Under the pieces are notes generated by a model that saw only the letters and a list, made by a program, of their open reading frames with translations, had not been told where the DNA came from and ran no database searches. A program made the position numbers and the translations under genes. Below, piece by piece: positions 53,386 through 64,000 of a DNA stretch of 64,000 nucleotides (position 1 is its first letter; each line of letters opens with the position of its first letter). The stretch comes from Nocardioidaceae bacterium SCSIO 66511 (GTDB lineage: Bacteria; Actinomycetota; Actinomycetes; Propionibacteriales; Nocardioidaceae). The stretch lies in NCBI GenBank assembly GCA_023100825.1, contig CP095846.1:992001-1056000 (forward strand). Direction: 5' to 3'.

Positions 53386-54693
53386 ATGAATATCCGCGTA
53401 GTTCTTGGTGTGCCGGTCGCTGCAGGGCTGATCGCATCGGCCTTGAGCGCTTTGCCGGCGAACGCAGCGCCGGCCGACGAACATGCACCGCGCGGTGTCT
53501 CGTACCAGCGGTTCGATGACAGTGACGGCTTCCTCGACGGGAAGTTCAAGGACGTTCACCTACGTGGCGACCGCCTTGCGCTCGGCCGGCACACCAAGCG
53601 AACGACGATCTACCGCGACCCGTTCGGCTCGAAGCAGGTCCGTCGCTACGACGTCGGCAACTGGACGTCGCCGGTCGTACGCCTCGGCTTCAAGGCGACG
53701 GAGGCGATTCCGTCCTGGAACGCGACGACGCCGACGGGAAGCTGGGTCGAGACGCGGTTCCGCGGCAGGCACGCGGACGGCAGCTGGACGAAGTGGTACG
53801 TGATGGGCCGCTGGACCAGCGGCATGGACTTCAAGCGCGGCGACATCCACCGGACCTCCGTCGACGGGCAAGGCGACGGTGACGGCACGGTCTGGACCGA
53901 CACCTTCTCCGCCGAGGACGGCAAGGAGGTCAAGGCGTACCAGCTGCGCGTACGCCTGCTGCGTCCGCACGACGCCAAGAAGAAGCAGGTGCCGACCGTC
54001 AGCGCCGTCGGCGCGATGGCATCCGAGGACGGCGGCGAGCCCGGCGCGACGAGCGAGCCGACCCTCGACCACGCGGTAGAGCTCGACGTGCCGCAGTTCT
54101 CACAGAACATCCACCGCGGGGAGTACCCGGAGTTCGGTGGCGGCGGGCAGGTCTGGTGCTCGCCGACCTCGACCACGATGGTGCAGTACTCGTGGGGCAA
54201 GAAGTACCACGTCAAGAAGCGCGACCTGCGCGACATCGACGCGCCCAACGGCGACCCGCAGGTCGACTACGCGGCCATGAACGCATGGGACTACACCTAC
54301 GAGGGCGCGGGCAACTGGCCGTTCAACGCGGCGTACGCATCGACCTTCGGGCTCGAGACTTTCGTGACCAGACTCCGTTCGCTCGCCGAGGCGGAGCGGT
54401 TCATCGACGCGGGCATCCCCGTGATCATCTCGCTGGCATTCACCGAGGAGGAGATGCCCGAGGCCGGCTACGGCACCGACGGGCATCTGATGGTGCTCCG
54501 CGGCTTCACCGAGGACGGCGACCCGATCCTGAACGACCCGGCGTCGGACTCCAACGAGGGCGTACGAAACGTCTACACCCGCGAGAACTTCGAGAAGGTG
54601 TGGCAGCAGTCGTCCGAGGGCGTCGTCTACATCTACCACCCGAAGAACGTCGCCCTGCCGGACAACGTCGAGGGGGCTCCCGCCAACTGGTAG
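53386..54693 (+). CDS. Secreted C39-like (papain-fold) peptidase
   Basis: 435 aa with a signal peptide (1-27, cleavage after NAA). A beta-rich domain (about 45-215, repeated W-T-S-P and RFRG patterns) comes before a peptidase C39-2 domain. Cys258 (QVWCSPTST), His367 (DGHLMVLRGF) and Asp384 (LNDPAS) form the likely triad. It is probably an extracellular protease. GAGAGGGAG precedes the ATG. Its stop abuts that of the opposing gene with no gap. Confidence 0.87.
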   Translation: MNIRVVLGVPVAAGLIASALSALPANAAPADEHAPRGVSYQRFDDSDGFLDGKFKDVHLRGDRLALGRHTKRTTIYRDPFGSKQVRRYDVGNWTSPVVRLGFKATEAIPSWNATTPTGSWVETRFRGRHADGSWTKWYVMGRWTSGMDFKRGDIHRTSVDGQGDGDGTVWTDTFSAEDGKEVKAYQLRVRLLRPHDAKKKQVPTVSAVGAMASEDGGEPGATSEPTLDHAVELDVPQFSQNIHRGEYPEFGGGGQVWCSPTSTTMVQYSWGKKYHVKKRDLRDIDAPNGDPQVDYAAMNAWDYTYEGAGNWPFNAAYASTFGLETFVTRLRSLAEAERFIDAGIPVIISLAFTEEEMPEAGYGTDGHLMVLRGFTEDGDPILNDPASDSNEGVRNVYTRENFEKVWQQSSEGVVYIYHPKNVALPDNVEGAPANW

Positions 54694-55872
54694 TCAGCGC
54701 AGGTCGGATCGGGCCACGCGGCGAACGAGGTATGCGCGGCCCGCACCGTCGACTCTGGTCATCACGATCGTCGCCGGAGTTGAGCCGCGTAGCTTGAGCC
54801 GCGCGACGAGTTGGTCCGGCACGATGTCGACGCCGCGCTTCTTGACGGTCAGGGAGCCGACGTCTCGGGACCGCAGCGCCGCTCGTAGCTGCTTCTCGCG
54901 GTACGGCAGCTCGTCGACCACCTCGTACGCAGTGGCGAACGGCGTGTCGACGAGGCGGTCGCTGCCGACGTAGGCGATGTGCGGATCGAGTAACCAGCCG
55001 TCGGTGTGCGCCACGACGGCGGTGACGAGGTGAGCACGGATGACCGCGTCGTCGGGTTCGTACAGATAGTTGCCGGGCGCGCGAACCGCCGCGTCGCCTG
55101 GGGCGTCGTCCTCGGTCAGCGTCGCGCCGCTGGGCAGCACTGTTGCGCGACGGTGTGAGCTCGCGAGCGGCATGCCCCACAGACAGGCCTCCACCAGATC
55201 GCCTCGGTCGCTGACCCACTCCGCCTCGACGCCTGCCGGCACCAGGTCGTGGTCGATGCCGGGGGCGACCTTGGCCGCCGCCGACCTCGTCAGCAGCCCG
55301 GTGACGAAGTCCCAGTCGGGCGTGCACTGTCGCGGGTCGAACCTGCGCCCGCGCCCGTCGCGTCGAGCCGGGTCGACGAATGCGATCCCGTACTCGGTCG
55401 CGTCGACCGTGGTCGCGTCGGCGACCCGGACCGAGCCCCGAAGGGCCAGGGCGTCGAGGTTCGCGGCGGCGATGCGCGTACGTAGCGGGTCGATGTCGAC
55501 GCCTTCGGCGGTGACGCCTGCCCGCCCCAGCGCGAGGAGGTCGCCGCCGATCCCGCAGCCCAGATCGATCGCCGAGTCGATTTCGTGCCTGCGTACGCGC
55601 TGTGCGCGATGCGCCGCGACCGGGCTGCGCGTCGCCTGCTCCAGGCCGTCGGAGGTGAAGTACATGGCCGCGGCGTCGCTGCCGAACTTCGCGACCGCCT
55701 TGCGTCGCAGACCCGCCTGCTGGATTGCCGCCGCGACGAGGTCGGAGTCGTACGCGCGGCGAAGCCTGGTGCCGAGCGCGAGCTCGGACTCGGTGTCTGC
55801 GGCGGCCTCGACCTCACCGAGGAGCGCTTGGCCGTCGGGCGCCAGCAATCGTTCGAACGCCTCGACTCGCAT
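54694..55872 (-). CDS. SAM-dependent methyltransferase with THUMP-like C-terminal domain
   Basis: 392 aa. Motif I IDLGCGIGGDLLALG (about 102-116), VDIDPLRTRIAAAN and VDPARRDGRGRRF (DPxR, about 168). The C-terminal part (LTVKKRGVDIVPDQLVARLK) resembles the THUMP-like domain of a widespread actinobacterial methyltransferase family that is often next to groES. Substrate probably RNA but unproven. Its start is 29 bp from the first CIRCE. Confidence 0.85.
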   Translation of the reverse strand: MRVEAFERLLAPDGQALLGEVEAAADTESELALGTRLRRAYDSDLVAAAIQQAGLRRKAVAKFGSDAAAMYFTSDGLEQATRSPVAAHRAQRVRRHEIDSAIDLGCGIGGDLLALGRAGVTAEGVDIDPLRTRIAAANLDALALRGSVRVADATTVDATEYGIAFVDPARRDGRGRRFDPRQCTPDWDFVTGLLTRSAAAKVAPGIDHDLVPAGVEAEWVSDRGDLVEACLWGMPLASSHRRATVLPSGATLTEDDAPGDAAVRAPGNYLYEPDDAVIRAHLVTAVVAHTDGWLLDPHIAYVGSDRLVDTPFATAYEVVDELPYREKQLRAALRSRDVGSLTVKKRGVDIVPDQLVARLKLRGSTPATIVMTRVDGAGRAYLVRRVARSDLR

Positions 55873-55900
55873 GCCGCAATCCTCGCATCGGGTGCCTACG

Positions 55901-55962
55901 CTGGCACTCCCTCGGACCGAGTGCTAGATTCGGCGTTAGCACTCTCCAAGTCAGTGTGCTAA
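55901..55962 (+). promoter_or_regulatory. groESL promoter with two CIRCE operators
   Basis: CTGGCA (55901-55906), 18 bp, TAGATT (55925-55930). CIRCE 1: TGGCACTC (55902-55909), 9 bp, GAGTGCTAG (55919-55927). CIRCE 2: TTAGCACTC (55936-55944), 9 bp, GTGTGCTAA (55954-55962), one mismatch to consensus. CIRCE 1 spans the promoter and CIRCE 2 the start point; both are HrcA-binding sites. Confidence 0.9.
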
Positions 55963-56050
55963 CGGTCTTTCGGGCGTACGACCCCCGCGACGGCGTATGC
56001 CCTGACCAGCAGTTTCAGTCTGTACACGTGCGAAAAGGAAGGTCGACACA

Positions 56051-56347
56051 GTGTCGGTCAGCATCAAGCCGCTCGAAGACCGGATCGTCGTCAAGGCGCT
56101 CGAGGCCGAGCAGACCACCGCGTCCGGGCTGGTCATCCCGGACACCGCCAAGGAGAAGCCCCAGGAGGGCGAGGTCCTCTCGATCGGTCCGGGTCGCGTT
56201 GACGACAACGGCAACCGCGTACCGCTCGACGTCGCCGTCGGCGACAAGGTCATCTTCAGCAAGTACGGAGGCACCGAGGTCAAGTACGGAGGCGAGGAGT
56301 ACCTGATCCTCTCCGCCCGTGACGTCCTCGCCGTCGTCGAGAAGTAA
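56051..56347 (+). CDS. groES: Co-chaperonin GroES
   Basis: 98 aa from a GTG start, with AAAGGAAGG upstream. [22 protein letters not shown] and the C-terminal strand [15 protein letters not shown] are typical. It caps GroEL. A leader of about 115 nt separates it from the CIRCE-controlled promoter. It is followed by groEL after 67 bp. Confidence 0.98.
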   Translation: MSVSIKPLEDRIVVKALEAEQTTASGLVIPDTAKEKPQEGEVLSIGPGRVDDNGNRVPLDVAVGDKVIFSKYGGTEVKYGGEEYLILSARDVLAVVEK

Positions 56348-56381
56348 GCCCGACCGCCCAGCTGCCGTACCCGCGAGGTGA

Positions 56382-57998
<1,617 letters not shown>

Positions 57999-58051
57999 TC
58001 TCGTGTCGTGACGGCGGGGCCGGCTCTTCTCGAGACCGGCTCGAAGTCAAA

Positions 58052-58090
58052 GGCCCGGCGGACATCGGGCGTGCCGATGTCCGCCGGGCC
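58052..58090 (+). terminator. Terminator after groEL
   Basis: A perfect 17-bp stem, GGCCCGGCGGACATCGG (58052-58068) with its complement (58074-58090), closes a 5-nt loop. It lacks a U-tract. It lies 53 bp after the groEL stop. Confidence 0.85.
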
Positions 58091-58158
58091 TCGTCGTCGC
58101 TACCGCGATTGCGTCTCTGCCCGCGGGCGACTTCGTGCGTCTCAACTCCCCAGCGAGA

Positions 58159-58180
58159 CAAGGTTAGGCTAACCTATGCT
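58159..58180 (+). promoter_or_regulatory. IdeR/DtxR-type iron box overlapping a -10 ahead of sigD
   Basis: AGGTTAGGCTAACCT (58161-58175) is a perfect 15-bp palindrome. The 19-mer at 58159-58177 matches 16 of 19 positions of the DtxR/IdeR consensus. TATGCT (58175-58180) overlaps it as a likely -10. In the 308-bp groEL-sigD gap no whiB-like gene is present. Confidence 0.7.
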
Positions 58181-58306
58181 TCGTCGGTGTGCAAGGACCG
58201 AAGTTGCCCAGGCGCTGGCAACAGACCCGGTTTCGTGCCAATCTTGACCCCGCACCGCGCTATCTGCGCGGGAGGGAGTTGTCGACACCGGGGGCAATGG
58301 CTGCTG

Positions 58307-58894
58307 ATGGTAACCAGCGACGATGTCGATCTGTCGCGCATCGTGATCCGTGCGCAACGCGACGAATCGACGTTGAACCTGCTGATGCGCGAGGTTCGCA
58401 CGGTCGCGATCCGCTACTGCCGGGCGCGGCTCGGTACGTACCCAGGCGGGCGTCAGCTGGCCGAAGACGTTGCGCAGGAGATCTGTGTCGCGGTTCTGCA
58501 GGCCCTGCCGACCTATGACGAGCGCGGTGTCCCGTTCGAGGCTTTCGTCTATGCGATCGGCTCGCGAAAGGTTGCCGACGCCCAGCGGTCGCTGAGCCGG
58601 TCGAAGCTCGTACTCGTCGATGAGATGCCCGATGAGGTCGATGAGGAGCCGGGCCCGGAGCAGCGCGCAGTTCGCTCCGGTGAGTTCGATGAGGCGATGG
58701 GCCTGATGGCCGAACTCCCCGACAACCTGCGCGAGGTCCTGCTGCTGCGGGTGGCGCTTGGGCTCAGCGCCGAGCGTACGGGCGATACGCTCGGGATGAG
58801 CCCCGGAGCCGTACGCGTCGCGCAACACCGCGCGCTGAAGAAGCTCCGGTCGATGTGTGCACGGGCGACGGCGACAGGAGGTGTGCGGGCATGA
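58307..58894 (+). CDS. sigD: RNA polymerase sigma factor SigD
   Basis: 195 aa. Sigma2 ([43 protein letters not shown]) and sigma4 ([23 protein letters not shown]-type helix-turn-helix). ATG 58307 ([10 protein letters not shown]) fits the family. An in-frame GTG at 58187 would add 40 residues with four Cys. The gene overlaps the downstream rsdA start (ATGA), and guaB/guaB3 follow as in Mycobacterium. Confidence 0.92.
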   Translation: MVTSDDVDLSRIVIRAQRDESTLNLLMREVRTVAIRYCRARLGTYPGGRQLAEDVAQEICVAVLQALPTYDERGVPFEAFVYAIGSRKVADAQRSLSRSKLVLVDEMPDEVDEEPGPEQRAVRSGEFDEAMGLMAELPDNLREVLLLRVALGLSAERTGDTLGMSPGAVRVAQHRALKKLRSMCARATATGGVRA

Positions 58895-59886
58895 GCAACG
58901 ATGTGCTCGACCTCGACGGTATCGCCGCCGATGACGCTCTGATCGAATCGCTGCGGGCGGGCGCCGGTCGCGCCGACCTGCCCGACGACGATCCGGCCGT
59001 CGATCTACTTCTCGCGGTCCGCGATGGCGCTCAGGCGCCCGCCGAGGACGCCCCGGTGCAGGCGGGTACGCCGCGCCGGCTCGTATCGGGTGCGGTGGCG
59101 CACCGTCGCGCGATCGCCGTTGCCGTGGTCGCGGGCATCGCGGCGACGACTGGTTTCGGCGCCGCCGTCGCCGGTGATCCGGCGGCCGCGTTCAAGTACA
59201 TCTTCGATCGCGGGGTCGACATCGGCAGCCGGGTCGGATCTCCGGGCGGGAGCTCCACTGGGGCCGCCGGCGGCATCGTCGAGCCGCCGCATGCGGTCGG
59301 TATGCAGACGACGCCGCTGCGGCAAGGCTCGGCTGCGGCGCCGCTCAGCGACACCCGCGAGGACACCTCGGTCGGTTTCGTACGCGATTCCGACTACTGG
59401 ATCGTGCCGACTCCCCGTGGCCTCGAGGAGGATTCGGCCAACGAGGGCGACTCCTCCGAGAACGACGGCGTCACGGCGGCCGACGAGTCGACGATCGGCG
59501 TCGACGACGGGCCGGACGACTCGCCGACGACACGAGACCAAGACCCGACGGTCGACACCGACTCCACCGACGAGGTGGACGGCCCGAATAAGGACCCACA
59601 GACCGACGACTCGGATCCGTCCGACGGCCCGACCACGACGATCGTCGAGTCGCCGACGCTCGACGATCCGACGGAGACGCTGCCGACGGAGCCGACGCCG
59701 ACGGAGACGGATCCGACGGAGTCAGACCCGACCGAGTCGTACCCGACGGAGACGGATCCGACCGAGTCGGATCCGACCCCGACGACTCCCACCGAGCCGA
59801 CCACCGAGACACCGACCGAATCACCGAGCGAGTCGACCTCGCCGTCGTCTCCCGCGCCGACCACGAGCTCGCCGACGACGCCGTAG
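58891..59886 (+). CDS. rsdA: Anti-sigma-D factor RsdA
   Basis: 331 aa. The N-terminus ([32 protein letters not shown]) matches the RsdA sigma-binding motif. One membrane helix (about 73-95) follows. The outer part is Asp/Thr/Pro/Glu/Ser-rich, with DPTES-type repeats from residue 260 on. It holds SigD at the membrane and is released by proteolysis in mycobacteria. Start overlaps sigD. Confidence 0.9.
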   Translation: MSNDVLDLDGIAADDALIESLRAGAGRADLPDDDPAVDLLLAVRDGAQAPAEDAPVQAGTPRRLVSGAVAHRRAIAVAVVAGIAATTGFGAAVAGDPAAAFKYIFDRGVDIGSRVGSPGGSSTGAAGGIVEPPHAVGMQTTPLRQGSAAAPLSDTREDTSVGFVRDSDYWIVPTPRGLEEDSANEGDSSENDGVTAADESTIGVDDGPDDSPTTRDQDPTVDTDSTDEVDGPNKDPQTDDSDPSDGPTTTIVESPTLDDPTETLPTEPTPTETDPTESDPTESYPTETDPTESDPTPTTPTEPTTETPTESPSESTSPSSPAPTTSSPTTP

Positions 59887-59967
59887 GCGGAGGCCTCGTA
59901 CGGCCGTTCGACTACCCGCCTGCCGGATTCCTCGTACCTGTCGGCATTCCGTCCTGCATGGGTTCAG

Positions 59968-60267
59968 AAAAGACGCGGCGACGCGCGGAGCCGCCATTTC
60001 GGTTCTGTCGCTTGGCGGCTTCCCCGAACCTTAATATGGGATCGGGGTAACGTTCGGATTCGGTGTCACATCCGTACCGGTAGTCGCTGGCGTACCAGCG
60101 GGCACGGCAAGCTGTCACTTTGCACGGTGTAGCTGCCGTGCAAAGTGGAGTTTCACCATGTTTACTTGGTAAAGCACCACCCACCGACCCCGCAAAAGCC
60201 GACCGAATCGGGAAAGCCGGCAAGCAACCCGGCCCGTAGTTGCGGCTCCCGCGTCGCCGCGTCTTTT
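59968..60267 (+). repeat. Interspersed palindromic element, copy C
   Basis: 300 bp bounded by the perfect 18-bp inverted repeat AAAAGACGCGGCGACGCG (59968-59985) and its complement (60250-60267); pairing continues inward over GGAGCCGC with one bulged base. Inside are the ACTTTGCACGG hairpin (60117-60146) and TTCACCATGTTTACTTGG (about 60151). It matches the reverse complement of copy A. The gap 59887-60530 holds no gene I can support. Confidence 0.85.
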
Positions 60268-62045
<1,778 letters not shown>

Positions 62046-62060
62046 GCAGGCAATGGGTTG

Positions 62061-62885
62061 ATGGTGTCGCAGACGGTACTGATCACCGGGGCGAGCGGCG
62101 CCGTGGGGCGGCTGATGCGTCATCGCCTCGCCAGGCCCGCAAGGACGCTGCGGCTGCTCGACGTCGTTGCGCCACAGCCGCCCGACGGCGGTGAGGATGT
62201 CGAGATCGTCGAAGCGTCGGTCACCGACGACACGGCCATGCGCGCGGCGTGTGCCGGGGTCGACGCCGTCATCCATCTCGGCGGGATCAGTAGCGAGGCG
62301 CGCTGGCAGGACATCCTCGACGTGAACATCGACGGTACGCGGGCCGTACTCGACGCAGCGCGTGCTGCCGGTGTCGCGCGAGTCGTGCTCGCGTCGAGCA
62401 ACCACGCTGCAGGCTTCCACGAGCGGTCCACGGCGCCGGCCGCCGGCTTGCCGGCCGATGCCGTCGGACGACCGGATACGTACTACGGCGTCAGCAAGCT
62501 GGCGATGGAGGGACTCGGCAGCCTGTTCCACTCCAGATTCGGCATCGACGTCACCTGCTTGCGCATCGGTACGCTCGTCGAACGTCCCGCAGACCCGCGC
62601 TCGTTGTCGACATGGCTCTCACCCGACGACGGTGCCCGCCTGCTCGAAGCCTGTTTGGCAACCACCGTGCCCGGGTTCCGGATCGTCTGGGGAATCTCAC
62701 GAAACACCCGGCGCTGGTGGTCGCTCGAGGCCGGTGAGGCCATCGGCTACCACCCGAGAGACGATGCCGAGCTCTACGCCGAGGAGCTGCTCGCCGCCAC
62801 CGGCGGCGTCGTCCCCGACGAGCCCGAGCAGCGGTTCGTCGGCGGCAGGTTCTGCTTCACCGAGCTCGGAAAGCGCCAGCCGTGA
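62061..62885 (+). CDS. NAD-dependent epimerase/dehydratase, uronate dehydrogenase-like
   Basis: 274 aa. GASGAVG (10-16) binds NAD; SSNHAAGF and YYGVSKLAMEGL hold the catalytic Ser and Tyr-x-x-x-Lys, as in uronate dehydrogenase. IGTLVERPADPRSLSTWLSP also fits that family. It may oxidise a sugar acid or be a related dehydratase. It is inserted between guaB and guaB3, starting 15 bp after guaB. Confidence 0.82.
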   Translation: MVSQTVLITGASGAVGRLMRHRLARPARTLRLLDVVAPQPPDGGEDVEIVEASVTDDTAMRAACAGVDAVIHLGGISSEARWQDILDVNIDGTRAVLDAARAAGVARVVLASSNHAAGFHERSTAPAAGLPADAVGRPDTYYGVSKLAMEGLGSLFHSRFGIDVTCLRIGTLVERPADPRSLSTWLSPDDGARLLEACLATTVPGFRIVWGISRNTRRWWSLEAGEAIGYHPRDDAELYAEELLAATGGVVPDEPEQRFVGGRFCFTELGKRQP

Positions 62886-63015
62886 GGTCGTACGGCCGCG
62901 GCGCATCCACCGGGTCAGCCGGGCTACGAGGGCGTGTCCGACAAATGCCACGCCGGCTCGCAGACCCGCTCACCTATCGACACGGCATCAACCGACACGG
63001 CCTAGGCTGATCCGC

Positions 63016-64000
63016 ATGGATATCGAGATCGGGCGCGCCAAGCGCGGACGCCGCGCGTACTCCTTCGACGACGTTGCGATTGTGCCGAGCCGGCGCACAC
63101 GCGACCCCGAGGAGGTGTCGGTCGCTTGGCAGATCGACGCGTACCGCTTCGAGTTACCGATCGTGGCAGCGCCGATGGACTCCGTGATGTCGCCGGAGAC
63201 GGTGATCGCACTCGGGCGCCACGGCGGCCTCGGTGTGCTCGACCTCGAAGGTCTGTGGACCCGGTACGACGATCCGGACACGCTCCTCGACGAGGTCGCG
63301 CACCTCGACCACGAACGCGCGACCGCGCGCCTGCAGGAGATCTACCGCGAGCCGATCAAACCGGAGCTGATCACCGCCCGGCTGAAGCAGATCCGAGACG
63401 CCGGGGTGACCGTCGCCGGTGCGCTTTCGCCACAGCGTACGAAGCAGTTCGCACAAAGCGTCGTCGACGCCGGCGTCGACCTGTTCGTGATTCGCGGTAC
63501 GACCGTCTCGGCAGAGCATGTCTCCGGTCAGACCGAGCCGCTGAACCTCAAGGAGTTCATCTACGAGCTCGACGTACCCGTCATCGTCGGTGGGTGTGCG
63601 ACGCATCAGGCCGCACTGCACCTCATGCGTACGGGAGCGGCGGGCGTACTCGTCGGCTTCGGCGGCGGTGCCGCGCACACCACCAGCAAGGTGCTCGGAG
63701 TTGCCGTGCCGATGGCAACGGCCGTCTCCGACGTCGCGGCCGCCCGGCGTGACTACCTCGACGAGTCCGGAGGGCGCTACGTCCACGTCATCGCCGACGG
63801 GTCGATCGGCCGCAGCGGCGATGTGGCGAAAGCGGTCGCGTGTGGCGCCGACGCCGTGATGGTCGGTTCACCGTTCGCGCGCGCTGCCGAGGCGCCGGGT
63901 CGCGGCTTCCACTGGGGCGCAGAGGCATGGCATCCCGACCTGCCGCGCGGCGAGCGGGTCAACATCGGCTCGGTCGGACCGCTCGAGTCGGTGCTGTTCG
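63016..64000 (+). CDS. guaB3: GuaB3 family IMP dehydrogenase-related protein (3' end outside window)
   Basis: At least 328 aa, open to the window edge. AYSFDDVAIVPSRRTRD, PIVAAPMDSVMSP, DLFVIRGTTVSAEH and VIADGSIGRSGDVAKAVACGA place it in GuaB3. There are no CBS domains. The loop carrying the catalytic Cys in IMPDH reads VGFGGGAAHTTS with no Cys. ATG 63016 follows TAGGCT (63003-63008) by 7 nt, a leaderless type start. Confidence 0.93.
   Translation, partial: MDIEIGRAKRGRRAYSFDDVAIVPSRRTRDPEEVSVAWQIDAYRFELPIVAAPMDSVMSPETVIALGRHGGLGVLDLEGLWTRYDDPDTLLDEVAHLDHERATARLQEIYREPIKPELITARLKQIRDAGVTVAGALSPQRTKQFAQSVVDAGVDLFVIRGTTVSAEHVSGQTEPLNLKEFIYELDVPVIVGGCATHQAALHLMRTGAAGVLVGFGGGAAHTTSKVLGVAVPMATAVSDVAAARRDYLDESGGRYVHVIADGSIGRSGDVAKAVACGADAVMVGSPFARAAEAPGRGFHWGAEAWHPDLPRGERVNIGSVGPLESVLF

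Overview
The window is about 64 kb of high-GC DNA with dense, mostly uninterrupted genes. Its gene order is a classical actinobacterial chromosome core: infA-rpmJ-rpsM-rpsK-rpsD-rpoA-rplQ-truA, then rplM-rpsI-glmM, coaA/glmS-acpS-nnr-alr, tsaE-tsaB-rimI...tsaD, groES-groEL, sigD-rsdA and guaB-guaB3. GTG starts, ATGA stop/start overlaps, a mycothiol-type DsbA protein and an RsdA-type anti-sigma factor all fit Actinomycetota. The style (very frequent CGTAC-containing words, many secreted basic proteins, DUF664/DinB proteins) suggests Propionibacteriales, Nocardioidaceae-like. The rank below order is inference.

Layout. 1-2.8 kb: the tail of a catabolic operon (2-hydroxyacid dehydrogenase, amidase, DUF3830), closed by a strong hairpin. 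2.8-6.7 kb: the ribosomal protein/rpoA operon with its own promoter and terminator. 6.9-16 kb: secreted proteins, an RNA methyltransferase, truA, a phosphatase lipoprotein, a GH114-like protein, an ABC-F ATPase and the first two copies of a repeat element. 16-18.3 kb: a MarR-controlled DsbA/MFS operon. 18.3-19.4 kb: a tandem paralogous pair of unknown function. 19.4-23.5 kb: citrate synthase, rplM-rpsI and glmM. 23.5-27.2 kb: a Nudix protein, VapBC, a secreted serine hydrolase and MerR/SDR. 27.2-38 kb: the cell-wall precursor, CoA and t6A modification genes. 38-47.8 kb: a ten-gene accessory block that separates tsaB-rimI from tsaD. 47.8-55.9 kb: tsaD, a YidC paralogue, a GH3 lipoprotein, an ECF41 sigma factor with its epimerase target, a C39-like protease and a methyltransferase. 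56-64 kb: groESL under CIRCE, sigD-rsdA, a third repeat copy, guaB, a uronate-dehydrogenase-like gene and guaB3.

How the genes work together. GlmS and GlmM make the UDP-GlcNAc precursor and Alr makes D-alanine for peptidoglycan. CoaA and AcpS supply CoA and holo-ACP. TsaE, TsaB and TsaD modify tRNA and RimI acetylates S18. GuaB and GuaB3 handle purine nucleotides. Local regulator/target pairs are MarR-DsbA/MFS, MerR-SDR, Lrp-PLP enzyme, WYL-acyltransferase, ECF41-epimerase and SigD-RsdA.

The most unusual feature is an intergenic element of about 300 bp with 18-20 bp perfect terminal inverted repeats and conserved internal hairpins. It occurs three times (8.2, 14.8 and 60.0 kb), each copy next to approximately 55-bp repeat units pointing at it. 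Other points of interest: a perfect 19-bp inverted repeat with a tiny leader ORF between the WYL gene and an acyltransferase gene; a MarR operator embedded in a leaderless promoter; a GNAT-TsaE fusion; an IdeR/DtxR-like iron box ahead of sigD; and a TANNNT-N6/7-RTG (leaderless) signature at 14 gene starts.
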